DNA from: Azoarcus sp.
GTDB lineage: Bacteria > Pseudomonadota > Gammaproteobacteria > Burkholderiales > Rhodocyclaceae
Direction of reading: 5' to 3'
Length of the DNA stretch: 47,207 nucleotides
NCBI GenBank assembly: GCA_013911595.1
Contig: JACESY010000004.1
Span: 1 to 47,207, forward strand
Positions 17,817 through 27,000 of this stretch are shown here, piece after piece (within the stretch, counting starts at the first letter, position 1; the number at the start of each line of letters is the position of its first letter). The position numbers and the translations under genes are program-made. The notes below the pieces were generated by a model. The model worked only from the letters and a program-made list of their open reading frames with translations, did no database searches and was not told where the DNA came from.

Positions 17817-17828
17817 ACTGGAGTGGAT

Positions 17829-18347
17829 ATGAAGTATCTTCAGGTCGCCCGTCTCGATGACAGCGACGAGTACGTCTACAACGTCGCAGCCCGGACCGAT
17901 GAGATGGCCGTGACCGGGTCCTTCGTATTTTCGTTTGCCGAAGAGGATCCGGCCGAGCTCACCGGAAAACCGGCGCAAGCGTTTCGCAACGGATTCCTCG
18001 GGCTGGACAGCTTCGGCTGGGCAACCGTGGTGCGTGTGGTCGAGATCAGCGACGAGCAATATGGCGAAGCCATCGAGCGTCTCGCGCGGCATTTTGTCGA
18101 ACACTACGGAGCGCCGTCGATCGACGCCGCCTTGCCGGTGGCGCGCCAGGAGATCGAGTACGCCTCGGGTCTTTGCGAACACCCTGTTGGCACGATGCTG
18201 ACCGTGGAACGGCACGCCGAGAACGGAGAGATCCACGAATCCTTCAAGCGCGTTCAGCCGCGCCAGAATCAGGTCGCGGACTGGCAGGGCAACAGCGGTG
18301 AAGTCCGCATCTGGGACATGTTTCCGGAAGTCGACAGCAAGAACTGA
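17829..18347 (+). CDS. DUF6505-like protein at the end of the FDH operon
   Basis: The 172-residue protein begins MKYLQVARLDDSDEYVY, has a central FGWATVVRVVE block, and ends with WDMFPEVD. It looks like the uncharacterised DUF6505 family that accompanies formate dehydrogenase clusters, although I name this from memory. No signal, membrane segment or metal motif is present; a single cysteine (GLCEHP) follows the middle. ATG 17829 is preceded by GGAG; the longer track ORF overlaps the gamma gene and is not credible. The gene is separated from the gamma subunit by a hairpin, and a REP pair follows. An assembly or stability function is possible. Confidence 0.65.
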   Translation: MKYLQVARLDDSDEYVYNVAARTDEMAVTGSFVFSFAEEDPAELTGKPAQAFRNGFLGLDSFGWATVVRVVEISDEQYGEAIERLARHFVEHYGAPSIDAALPVARQEIEYASGLCEHPVGTMLTVERHAENGEIHESFKRVQPRQNQVADWQGNSGEVRIWDMFPEVDSKN

Positions 18348-18356
18348 CCGCAGCCC

Positions 18357-18451
18357 GTAGGGCAGGTAAGCGCAGCGCACCTGCCATCCGCGCACATCGC
18401 ACGTCCACCGCCATCCGTCCGATGCGCGCCTTCGGCGCTTATCTGACCTAC
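18357..18451. repeat. Pair of inverted REP elements (BIME-like) between convergent genes
   Basis: REP 1 (18357-18385, plus strand) is GTAG followed by GGCAGGT-N11-ACCTGCC. REP 2 (18417-18451, minus strand) is GTAG followed by GTCAGAT, an inner GCGCC-GAA-GGCGC hairpin and ATCGGAC. The GTAG foot plus imperfect palindrome is the mark of REP sequences mobilised by RAYT (TnpA-REP) transposases. The TAG of REP 2 is also the stop codon of mobA. Such elements often protect transcript ends or terminate transcription. Confidence 0.7.
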
Positions 18452-19026
18452 GACTCCCGACTCAAGTCTTCGCGTGTATTGATGTTGCGAAAGGCCGCTT
18501 CCTCGTCGTCGAAGCCCACCTCGATGATGTTCAACGTCGAGTACCAGGCGTCGATCTTGCGCCCGCCCGACTCCAGGAACGCCGTCAGGTGCGGCAGCAC
18601 CTCGCGCCGGCACAGGCAGAACACCGGATGGGCCTGGTCGAAGGTCTTGGCCACGGCCAGATCGGCCCCGGCTGTTTCCAGGCCGTCGCGCAGGCGCGCG
18701 ACCAGATCTTCGGGCAGGAAGGGCGAATCGCACGGCACCGTGATGACCAGCGAGTGATGCGCGCGCGTCAGCGCCGCGTGCAGACCGGCCAGCGGGCCGG
18801 CGAAGCCGCCGATTTCGTCCGGGAAGACCGGGTGACCGAACGCGGCATAGCGTTCGGCATTCTGGTTGGCGTTGATCAGCAATTCGTCGACCTGCGGCGC
18901 GAGTCGCTCGAGCACATGAGCGGCCATCGGCCGCTCCCGCAGTTCGACCAGTCCCTTGTCCACCCCGCCCATGCGTCGCCCCTGGCCGCCGGCCAGCAGC
19001 ACGCCGCTGATCTTTGCGTCGCTCAT
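18448..19026 (-). CDS. mobA: Molybdenum cofactor guanylyltransferase MobA
   Basis: MobA joins GMP from GTP to Mo-molybdopterin to make the MGD cofactor that formate dehydrogenase requires. The 192-residue product has the nucleotide-binding start LAGGQGRRMGGVDKGL, the VFPDEIGGFAGPLAGL block, VPCDSPFLP and a C-terminal NINTREDL, all as in the family. The true start is ATG 19026; the 480-residue track ORF runs into fdhD in another frame. It overlaps fdhD by ATGA, so the two are translationally coupled. Its stop codon lies in a REP element. The partner mobB is 13 kb away with the two-component system. Confidence 0.94.
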   Translation of the reverse strand: MSDAKISGVLLAGGQGRRMGGVDKGLVELRERPMAAHVLERLAPQVDELLINANQNAERYAAFGHPVFPDEIGGFAGPLAGLHAALTRAHHSLVITVPCDSPFLPEDLVARLRDGLETAGADLAVAKTFDQAHPVFCLCRREVLPHLTAFLESGGRKIDAWYSTLNIIEVGFDDEEAAFRNINTREDLSRES

Positions 19027-19865
19027 CGCTGGAATCGCTCCTCGCCGGTAAACAGCAGATAGTGCTTGCCCTTGGCGCGGCCGAGCATGGTCAGGCCGAC
19101 CTTGCGCGCGATCTCCCAGCCCATCTGCGTCAGCCCCGAGCGTGACACCAGCACCGGAATGCCCATCTGCGCGGTCTTGATGACCATCTCGGAGGTCAGC
19201 CTGCCGGTGGTGTAGAACACCTTGTCGCCCCCTTCCAGGCCGTCCAGCCACATTTTCCCGGCGATCGCGTCGACGGCGTTGTGGCGGCCCACGTCCTCGA
19301 AGAACATCAGGATCTCGCAACCATCGTCCGGCGTGGGCTGCGCAAGCGCGCAGCCATGCACCGCACCGGCGGCCTTGTAGACCGTGTCGTGCTTGCGCAC
19401 GGCCTCCATCAACGCGTAGTGCTGCGCCTCCGAGAAGCTCCAGTCGGTGGGCAGTTCGAGCGTGTCGATCTCTTCCATCAGATCGCCGAACATCGTGCCC
19501 TGGCCGCAGCCGGTGGTGACGGTGCGCGTGGCCATCTTTTCCTCGGCGTTCTTCAGGCCGTTGCGGGTCGTGACCGACACCGCCTCGACTTCCCAGTCGA
19601 CCTGCACCGAGGCGATCTCGTCGAGGCTGTCGACCAGGCGTTGATTGCGCAGCCAGCCGATGGTCAGCGCCTCGGGTGCAGCGCCCAACGTCATCAGCGT
19701 GACCATCTCGCACTTGTCGACGTAGATCGTCAGCGGATTCTCGCAGGAGATCGAGGTGGGGACTTGTTCGCCGTGCTCGTTGGTGGCCGGGATGGTGACG
19801 GTCAGCGGGCGGGTCGCCTCGCTCAGCAGCGGGCGGCGCGGTGCTTGCGGTTCGGGGTGATTCAT
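19023..19865 (-). CDS. fdhD: Formate dehydrogenase accessory sulfurtransferase FdhD
   Basis: FdhD passes sulfur from the cysteine desulfurase to the molybdenum cofactor before it enters formate dehydrogenase. The 280-residue protein has the conserved NPLTIYVD, TIGWLRNQRLV, EDVGRHNAVDAIAG and RLTSEMVIKTA blocks. The catalytic loop reads TTGCGQG with Cys120; E. coli FdhD has CxxC here, so the second cysteine is glycine (Gly123). The first cysteine is the one considered essential for transfer. The gene starts 36 bases after the stop of an MFS gene on the same strand and overlaps mobA. Confidence 0.94.
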   Translation of the reverse strand: MNHPEPQAPRRPLLSEATRPLTVTIPATNEHGEQVPTSISCENPLTIYVDKCEMVTLMTLGAAPEALTIGWLRNQRLVDSLDEIASVQVDWEVEAVSVTTRNGLKNAEEKMATRTVTTGCGQGTMFGDLMEEIDTLELPTDWSFSEAQHYALMEAVRKHDTVYKAAGAVHGCALAQPTPDDGCEILMFFEDVGRHNAVDAIAGKMWLDGLEGGDKVFYTTGRLTSEMVIKTAQMGIPVLVSRSGLTQMGWEIARKVGLTMLGRAKGKHYLLFTGEERFQR

Positions 19866-19901
19866 TGCGGTACTGCCTTGCGTTTGCCAATGTTCCTCAT
19901 T

Positions 19902-21077
19902 CTAGCGCGCATCGTCGCGCGCCTCCGGCGACGGGGGCAGCCACCACAGTGCGGACAGCGTGCAGCAGGCGAGCGCGGCCATCACCCACAGCAGGCTCGC
20001 GAAACCGGCTTGGTGCACGATCGGCCCGAGCAGCCACACCGCGGCCGCGCCGGCGGAAAACGACACCGCCAGGCGCATGCCGGCTACGCGCGAGCGCATG
20101 CGGTCATCGACGTGACACACGATCATCGCCTCGGTGAACGGAATCGCGCCGAAGATCGCGATCATGAAACCGGCCTGCAGCGCGTACAGCCACCACCCCT
20201 GGGCGTACGCCGCGAGCGCCAGCAACGGGATCTGCACGGCGATCACGCTGATGTAGAGCGGCTTGAGCGTATAGCGGTCGATGAGCCGGCCCACTGCCAG
20301 TTGCGCCAGCGAGGCGAGCGCATACACGCCGGCAAGCAGCGCGCCCAGCGTTGCCGGGTCGCCGGTGATCGGGGCGAGGCGCTCGCGCAGCAGTTCGTAG
20401 TTGGCGTTGGTTGAGAAGTTGAACAGCAGGCTGCCCGTCGTCGCCGCCAGCGTCATCACCAGGAACAGGCGCACGAACAGCGCGCGCGGCACGTCCGGCC
20501 GGCTGCGCGCCCGGCGCGCCGGCGGCAGTGGGTCGTCGTGGGCGAGGAGTGCGAAGGCGATGCCACAGCCAATCGCGATCGCGCCCGGCACGGCGAAGGC
20601 CGCGCGCCAGCCCACATATTTGACGAGAAAGCCGGTGACGATCGCCGCCAGTGCGACTCCCAGATTGCCGGCCAGGCCGTTGATGCCCAGCGTCCAGCCC
20701 GGGTGGGCACTGGTGCGCACCAGCATCGGGATGCCCACCGGGTGGTAGATCGATGCAAAGGCGCCGAGCAGGCCCAGCGCAATGGCCAGTTCCAGCGGCG
20801 TGCGTGCGCACGCGACGAGCAGCGCGGCCGCGCCGATGCCGAAGAAGAACACCAGCATCATCGGTCGCCGGCCCCACAGGTCGCCCAGCCGTCCGGCCGG
20901 CAATGCGCCCAGCCCGAACAGGAAGAAGGCCAGCGTGCCATAGGGCATCAGCGCCTCCCAGCGCGGCAGTCCGAAATCGGCCGCAATGGCCGTGACCGCG
21001 GTGGCGAAGATGAGCAGGAACATGTGGTCGATCGCGTGACCGAGGTTGAGCAGCCAGGCCGTTGCCCTCTCCTGCAT
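19902..21077 (-). CDS. MFS transporter upstream of fdhD-mobA
   Basis: The 391-residue protein has 12 predicted membrane helices and the motif GRLGDLWGRRPMM in the loop between helices 2 and 3, the signature of the major facilitator superfamily. A second copy of the motif pattern occurs as GRLIDRYTLKP after the central loop. GGGAGGCGGGA precedes the ATG. The substrate cannot be read from sequence; it resembles generic drug/metabolite permeases. The 36-base gap to fdhD suggests one transcript with fdhD and mobA, so a role linked to formate or molybdoenzyme metabolism is possible but unproven. Confidence 0.85.
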   Translation of the reverse strand: MQERATAWLLNLGHAIDHMFLLIFATAVTAIAADFGLPRWEALMPYGTLAFFLFGLGALPAGRLGDLWGRRPMMLVFFFGIGAAALLVACARTPLELAIALGLLGAFASIYHPVGIPMLVRTSAHPGWTLGINGLAGNLGVALAAIVTGFLVKYVGWRAAFAVPGAIAIGCGIAFALLAHDDPLPPARRARSRPDVPRALFVRLFLVMTLAATTGSLLFNFSTNANYELLRERLAPITGDPATLGALLAGVYALASLAQLAVGRLIDRYTLKPLYISVIAVQIPLLALAAYAQGWWLYALQAGFMIAIFGAIPFTEAMIVCHVDDRMRSRVAGMRLAVSFSAGAAAVWLLGPIVHQAGFASLLWVMAALACCTLSALWWLPPSPEARDDAR

Positions 21078-21115
21078 TCCCGCCTCCCATGAGCTAGCGA
21101 CCGAAGTGCTACACT

Positions 21116-21138
21116 TTCGCCGAGTTTATCGCGGCGAA
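21116..21138. promoter_or_regulatory. Inverted repeat TTCGCCG-N9-CGGCGAA in the tpx upstream region
   Basis: The 7-base arms are perfect. A possible -10 hexamer TACACT (21110-21115) lies directly upstream, so the repeat would cover the start of the tpx transcript. It could be an operator or a 5' leader hairpin. No good -35 is visible. Confidence 0.35.
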
Positions 21139-21191
21139 GCCGTAAACAATTCACGCCGCGTTTCCCCAACCAAGACAACGGAGAGATCAAC

Positions 21192-21692
21192 ATGAGTCAA
21201 GTGACCCTCGCGGGCAACCCGATCGACGTCGCCGGTACCTTCCCCAAGGTCGGTGACACCGCCCCCGCCTTTTCGCTCGTCGACGGCAAGCTGGGTGATG
21301 TCACCCTCGACAGCTTCGCCGGCAAGCGCAAGGTGCTCAACATCGTCCCCAGCCTGGACACCCCCACCTGCGCGACTTCCACGCGCAAGTTCAACGAGTC
21401 GGCCGCCAGCCTCGCCGACACCGCCGTGCTGGTGGTTTCGGCCGACCTGCCGTTTGCCGCCAAGCGTTTCTGCTCGACCGAAGGCCTGGACAACGTCGTG
21501 CCGCTGTCGACGATGCGCGGACGCGAGTTCATGAAGAACTACGGCGTCGAGATCACCTCCGGCCCGCTGACCGGCGTGACCGCGCGCGCGGTGATCGTGC
21601 TCGACAAGGACAACAAGGTCGTGCATGCCGAGCTGGTGCCCGAGATCAAGGACGAGCCGAACTACGACGCCGCGCTGGCCGCGCTGAAGTAA
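21192..21692 (+). CDS. tpx: Thiol peroxidase (Tpx, atypical 2-Cys peroxiredoxin)
   Basis: Tpx reduces hydrogen peroxide and alkyl hydroperoxides using thioredoxin. The 166-residue product has the peroxidatic Cys60 in [13 protein letters not shown] and the resolving Cys94 in RFCSTEG, matching Cys61 and Cys95 of the E. coli enzyme. GGAGAG precedes the ATG. It is divergent from the MFS gene and is followed by a perfect terminator, so it is a single-gene unit. Confidence 0.97.
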   Translation: MSQVTLAGNPIDVAGTFPKVGDTAPAFSLVDGKLGDVTLDSFAGKRKVLNIVPSLDTPTCATSTRKFNESAASLADTAVLVVSADLPFAAKRFCSTEGLDNVVPLSTMRGREFMKNYGVEITSGPLTGVTARAVIVLDKDNKVVHAELVPEIKDEPNYDAALAALK

Positions 21693-21716
21693 TCCGCGTC
21701 GTAGCCATGCATGCCG

Positions 21717-21750
21717 ACAACGGCGGGCTGCGGCCCGCCGTTGTTTTTTT
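21717..21750 (+). terminator. Rho-independent terminator of tpx
   Basis: A perfect 12-base stem (ACAACGGCGGGC with GCCCGCCGTTGT), a 4-base loop TGCG and a run of six further T bases form a textbook terminator 24 bases after the tpx stop. Confidence 0.93.
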
Positions 21751-21847
21751 GCGCCGGCCCACACGAAGCCGACCGTGCGACATATCCTGGAACTCTCGCA
21801 TGGCACCGCGGCGGCTCGCCGTGCGAGGTTTCGCAACGGAGGAGAGG

Positions 21848-22861
21848 ATGGATCTCGAAAGCTACGTGCGCGCATTGCCCAAGGCCGAATTGCATGTGCA
21901 CATCGAAGGCACGCTGGAGCCCGAGCTGATGTTCGAGCTGGCGCAGCGCAACGGCGTCGCGTTGCCCTACGCCAGCGTCGAGGAGACGCGTGCGGCCTAC
22001 GACTTTTCCGACCTGCAAAGCTTTCTCGACCTGTACTACGCCGGAGCCGCGGCGCTGGTCACCGAGCAGGACTTCTTCGACCTGGCAGCGGCCTATTTCG
22101 AGCGTGCGCACGCCGACGGCGTCGTGCATGCCGAGTTGTTCTTCGACCCGCAGACCCATACCGGGCGGGGCATCGCCTTCGAGACGGTGCTCGACGGGCT
22201 GGAGCGCGCCTGTCGCGACGCGCAGACGCGTTTCGGCATCAGCTCACGCCTGATCCTGTGCTTTCTGCGACACCTGAGCGAGGCGGACGGATTCGCCGCG
22301 CTCGAGCAGGCCAGGCCGCATATCGATCGCATCCACGGTGTGGGGCTCGATTCGTCCGAGCGCGACCAGCCACCGGCGAAGTTCGAGCGCCTGTTCGCGC
22401 AGTGCCGCGAGTTCGGCCTGCACATCGTCGCCCATGCCGGGGAGGAAGGTCCGCCGGCCTACATCGTCGAGGCGCTCGATGTGCTGCACGTGGAGCGCAT
22501 CGACCACGGCGTGCGTTGCGACGAGGACCCCGCGCTGGTCGAGCGCCTGGCGCGCGAGCAGGTGCCGCTGACGGTGTGTCCGTTGTCCAACGTCAAGCTA
22601 TGCGTGTTTGATCGGCTCGAACAGCACAACTTCCGCCGCCTGATGGAGGCCGGGCTGAAGCTGACCATCAACTCGGACGATCCCGCGTATTTCGGCGGCT
22701 ATGTCGGAAAAAACTACGTCGAGACCGCGCGCGCGCTCGAACTCACGCACGCCGAACTGGCGCGCATCGCGCGCAACAGTCTCGAGGCGAGTTTCGTGTC
22801 GGAGGCCGAACGTGCTCCCTGGCTGGCACGTCTGGACGCCGTCGCTGCGGCTGCATCGTGA
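21848..22861 (+). CDS. Adenine deaminase / adenosine deaminase family protein
   Basis: The enzyme hydrolyses the amino group of a 6-aminopurine. The 337-residue protein has the zinc ligands in ELHVHIEG (His16, His18), the later HAGEEG histidine, the catalytic IDHGVR block and the last ligand in SDDPAYF. The segment ELFFDPQTHTGRG is typical of the bacterial adenine deaminase branch (PA0148-type) rather than true adenosine deaminase, so adenine is the more likely substrate. The start is ATG 21848 with GGAGGAGAG upstream; the track extension to 21707 runs through the tpx terminator. Purine salvage is the expected role. Confidence 0.9.
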   Translation: MDLESYVRALPKAELHVHIEGTLEPELMFELAQRNGVALPYASVEETRAAYDFSDLQSFLDLYYAGAAALVTEQDFFDLAAAYFERAHADGVVHAELFFDPQTHTGRGIAFETVLDGLERACRDAQTRFGISSRLILCFLRHLSEADGFAALEQARPHIDRIHGVGLDSSERDQPPAKFERLFAQCREFGLHIVAHAGEEGPPAYIVEALDVLHVERIDHGVRCDEDPALVERLAREQVPLTVCPLSNVKLCVFDRLEQHNFRRLMEAGLKLTINSDDPAYFGGYVGKNYVETARALELTHAELARIARNSLEASFVSEAERAPWLARLDAVAAAAS

Positions 22862-22923
22862 GAAGCGAGGAACCGGAGCGCCGCGTGCCTGTCTTGACTG
22901 CGGTCCACTCGTCTCGCCGCGGA

Positions 22924-22966
22924 TTTTCCGTTGGTGGGCGCGGGGCGCGCTGATCCCAACGGAAAA
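22924..22966. promoter_or_regulatory. Perfect 11-base inverted repeat overlapping the RND operon ribosome site
   Basis: TTTTCCGTTGG and CCAACGGAAAA are exact complements separated by 21 GC-rich bases. The right arm contains the GGAAAA ribosome site of the next gene, whose ATG is 6 bases away. It may be a repressor operator or an RNA hairpin that hides the ribosome site. Confidence 0.55.
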
Positions 22967-22972
22967 CGACCG

Positions 22973-24046
22973 ATGTCCCGACGCCTGACCCTGACCGCCT
23001 GTCTGCTCGCCTTCGTTCTGTGTTTGCCGACATTCGCCTTCGCGCAGGGGCTCGAAGTGGTGGTCTCGCCGGTGCGCGAGATGCGTGTGGCCGACCGTAT
23101 TGAGGCGCTGGGCACGTTGCGCGCCAACGAATCGGCGGCCCTGACCGCGACCACCACCGACACCATCGCCGAGATCCGCTTCGAGGACGGCCAGCGCGTG
23201 TCGGCCGGCGACGTGCTGGTGGTCATGAACAGCCGCGAGCAACTTGCCGAGCGCGCCGAGGGGCGCGCCTCGGTGGCCGAGGCGCAACGCCAGTTCGAGC
23301 GCGTACAGGATCTGGCACGGCGCGGCACGGCGTCGGCCGCGCTGCTCGACCAGAGTCGGCGCGAACTGGACATCGCGCGTGCGCGCGTCGAAGCGGCCGA
23401 GGCGCGTCTGCGCGACCGGCGCATCACGGCTCCGTTCGATGGCGTGGTCGGCCTGCGAAATGTCTCGGTCGGCTCGCTGCTCACGCCCGGCTCGCTGCTT
23501 ACGACGCTGCATGACGATTCCGTCATGAAGCTCGATTTCACGGTGCCCGAGCTGTTCGTTGCCATCGTGCGCCGGGGTCTGCGTGTCGAGGCGCGAAGCC
23601 GTGCCTGGCCGGACGAGGTGTTTCGTGGCGAGGTCGTCAGCGTCGGCAACGAGGTCGATCCGGTCACGCGGGCCTTTCGCGTGCGCGCCTTGCTGCCCAA
23701 CCCCGAGCGAAAACTGCTGCCGGGCATGCTGATGACGCTCGCGCTGGCCGGGCGCGAGCGCGACTCGCTGGTGGTGCCCGAAGGTGCGATCCTGACCCAG
23801 GGGCGCACGCATTCGCTGTTCATCGTGGAGGAGTCGGACGAGGGTGCCAAAGCCGTGCGCCGCGAAGTGCGCCTGGGCATCCGCATGCCCGGTTCGGTCG
23901 AGATCGTCGAGGGCCTGGTCGGGGACGAGCGCGTGGTCACGCAGGGGGCGTTCCGGCTCGACGACGGTGATCCGGTGCGCGTGCGTGCCGTCGACGATGG
24001 CAGCCGTCCGCTGGCCGAGCTCATCGGCAAGGAAGCGGCGCAATGA
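22973..24046 (+). CDS. RND efflux periplasmic adaptor (membrane fusion protein)
   Basis: The 357-residue adaptor links an inner-membrane RND pump to an outer-membrane channel. It starts with a signal peptide (LTACLLAFVLCLPTFAFA). The lipoyl halves (FEDGQRVSAGDVLVVMN and ITAPFDGVVGLRNVSVGS) flank a helical hairpin (about 90-145), and the beta-barrel and membrane-proximal domains follow. ATG 22973 has GGAAAA upstream; the track start 22931 lies within the inverted repeat. It overlaps the pump gene by ATGA. No outer-membrane channel gene is present in the window, so a shared TolC-like protein is assumed. Confidence 0.93.
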   Translation: MSRRLTLTACLLAFVLCLPTFAFAQGLEVVVSPVREMRVADRIEALGTLRANESAALTATTTDTIAEIRFEDGQRVSAGDVLVVMNSREQLAERAEGRASVAEAQRQFERVQDLARRGTASAALLDQSRRELDIARARVEAAEARLRDRRITAPFDGVVGLRNVSVGSLLTPGSLLTTLHDDSVMKLDFTVPELFVAIVRRGLRVEARSRAWPDEVFRGEVVSVGNEVDPVTRAFRVRALLPNPERKLLPGMLMTLALAGRERDSLVVPEGAILTQGRTHSLFIVEESDEGAKAVRREVRLGIRMPGSVEIVEGLVGDERVVTQGAFRLDDGDPVRVRAVDDGSRPLAELIGKEAAQ

Positions 24047-27000
24047 TCCTGTCCGACGTCTCGGTCAAGCGGCCGGTTTTCGCGTCGGTGCTCGCGCTGC
24101 TGCTGGTGATCTTCGGACTGGTGTCCTACCAGCAGTTGCCGCTGCGCGAGTATCCGGACATCGATCCGCCGGTGGTGGCGATCGAGACCAATTATCCCGG
24201 CGCGGCCGCCACCGTCATCGAGACCCAGATCACCGAGCCCATCGAGGAAGCGGTGGCCGGCATCGAGGGCATCGAGTACATCGAGTCGCGCAGCCGCGAC
24301 GGCGAATCCGACGTGGTGCTGCGCTTTTCCATCGGCCGCGATATCGAGGCCGCGGCCAACGACGTGCGCGACGCAGTCTCGCGCGTGATCGAGCAACTGC
24401 CCGCCGAGGCCGACGCGCCCGAGATCCAGCGCGTCGATGCCGACGCCGATGTGATCGTGTGGTGGAACTTCGCCTCGGACCGCCACACGGTCGCCGAGCT
24501 GACCGACTACGCCCAGCGCTATCTGGTCGATCGCCTGTCGGTGCTCGACGGCGTGGCGCGCGTGCGCATCGGTGGCGAGCGCGCCTACGCGATGCGCGTG
24601 TGGCTGGACCGCAACGCGCTGGCCGCGCGCGCGCTCACCGTGGGCGATGTCGAGTCAGCCCTGCGCGCCGACAACATCGAGTTGCCCGCCGGGCGCATCG
24701 AGTCGCACACGCGGCTGTTTACGGTGCGGGTGCAGCGCCAGTTCCAGGACGCGGAGGGCTTCGCGCAACTGGTCGTCGCGCGCGGCGACGACGGGCATCT
24801 GGTACGGCTGGGCGAGATCGCGCGGGTCGAGCGCGGCACCGTCGATGACCGCAGTCTGTTTCGCGGCAACGGCGATCCCATGGTCGGTCTGGGCATCATC
24901 AAGCAGTCCACGGCCAACACCATGGATGTCGCGCGCGGCGTGCGCGACGAGGTCACGCGCTTGAACGAGACGCTGCCCGAGGGCATGTCGATCGAGCCAA
25001 GCTTCGATTCGTCGGTGTTCATCGAAGGTGCAGTCAAGGAGGTGTATTCGACGCTGGCAATCGCCACCGTGCTGGTGGTGCTCACCATCTTCCTGTTCCT
25101 TGGCAGCCTGCGCGCGATTCTCGTGCCGGCGGTCGCCGTGCCGGTGTCGCTGGTGGCGACCTTCATCGCGCTGGCGCTGTTCGGTTTTTCGGTGAACCTG
25201 CTCACCTTGCTGGCACTGGTGCTGGCCATTGGGCTGGTCGTCGACGACGGCATCATCGTGCTCGAGAACATCCGTCGCCGCATGGACGACTACGGCGAGA
25301 GCGCGCTGCTCGCTTCCTACCGTGGGGCGCGCCAGGTCGCCTTCGCGGTGGTGTCGACGACGCTGGTGCTGATCTCGGTGTTCGTGCCGATCTCCTTCCT
25401 GCAGGGCGACATCGGCCGGCTGTTCTCGGAGTTTTCGCTGACCATGGCCGCGGCCGTGGCCTTCTCCAGTTTCGTCGCGCTGACCGTGTCACCCATGCTC
25501 GCCTCCAAGCTGCTGCGCCCGCGTGACGAAGGTCGCCGCATCGTGCAGGCGGTGGACCGCGTGGTGAATGCCTTGCGCCGGCGCTATGCGGTGGCGCTGC
25601 GGGCGATGTTGCGCCATCGCGCTCTGGCCCTGGTTGCCTTCGTCGCGCTGGCCGGCGGGCTTGGCTGGCTGTTCACCCAGCTCGAATCGGAATATGCACC
25701 GAGCGAGGATCGCGGTGCGTTCTATGTGCGGGTCAACGGCCCTGAGGGTGCGACCCACGCGCTGATGGCGACCTACATGGGCGAGGTCGAGCGTCGCCTG
25801 ATGCCCTATGTGGACAGCGGCGAGGTTGAGCGTCTGCTGGTCATTTCGCCGCTGGGTGGCAACGATGCGCCGGTCTACAACATCGGCATGGCCATCGTCG
25901 TGCTCGCCGACTGGAACGCGCGCCGACCGGCCAACGAAATCATGTCCGAGGTGCGCGGGGCGCTGTCCGACCTGACCGGCATCCGTGCTTCGGTGTTCAT
26001 GCGCCAGGGGTTCAGCCAGTCCAACCAGACGCCGGTGCAGTTCGTCATCGGCGGCGCGGGCTCCTACGATGAACTGGCCGGGTGGCGCGACACGCTGCTG
26101 GACAAGCTCGAGGCCGATAACCCGGGCTTGATCGACGTCGACTGGGACTACAAGGAAACCCAGCCCCAGCTCGAGGTAAAGATCGACTACGATCGTGCCG
26201 GGGCGTTGGGCGTGAATATCGACACCATCGGCCGCACGCTCGAGACCATGCTCGGCTCGCGCCGCATCACCAACTACATCGAGGGTGGGCGCGAATACGA
26301 CGTGGTCGTCGAGGGCGAGCGCGACCGTCAGCGCAGCCCGGACGCGCTCGAGAACCTCTACGTGCGCTCGGATCGATCCGGCGAACTGATTCCGCTGTCC
26401 AACCTCGTCGAACTCGAGGATTTCGCCGATTCGCGCTCGCTCTCGCGCTACAACCGCGTGCGCGCCATCACCATCAGCGCCAACCTGGGCGAGGGCCTGA
26501 CGTTGGGCGTTGCGCTCGAACACCTGGAGGGGCTGGCGCGCGAACATCTGCCCGAGAACGTCGTCATTGACTACAAGGGCCAGTCACTGGACTACCAGAG
26601 CGCGGGCGGCTCGGTCGTGTTCATCTTCGCGCTGGGTCTGTTGGTGGTCTTCCTGGTGCTCGCCGCGCAGTTCGAGAGCTGGGTGCACCCGTTCGTGATC
26701 ATCCTCGGCGTGCCCTTCGCGGTCGGCGGCGGCCTGTTCGGGCTGTGGGTGACCGGCTCCACGCTCAACCTGTACAGCCAGATCGGACTGGTCATGCTGA
26801 TCGGTCTGGCGGCCAAGAACGGCATCCTCATCGTCGAATTCGCCAACCAGTTGCGCGATGAGGGGCGCGAGTTTCACGACGCTGTGGTGGAGGCCTCGGT
26901 GATCCGCCTGCGTCCCGTGCTGATGACCGGCATCACCACGGTCGCCGGTGCGGTTCCGCTGATTCTCGCCGCGGGGGCAGGCGCGGAGACGCGCGAGGTG

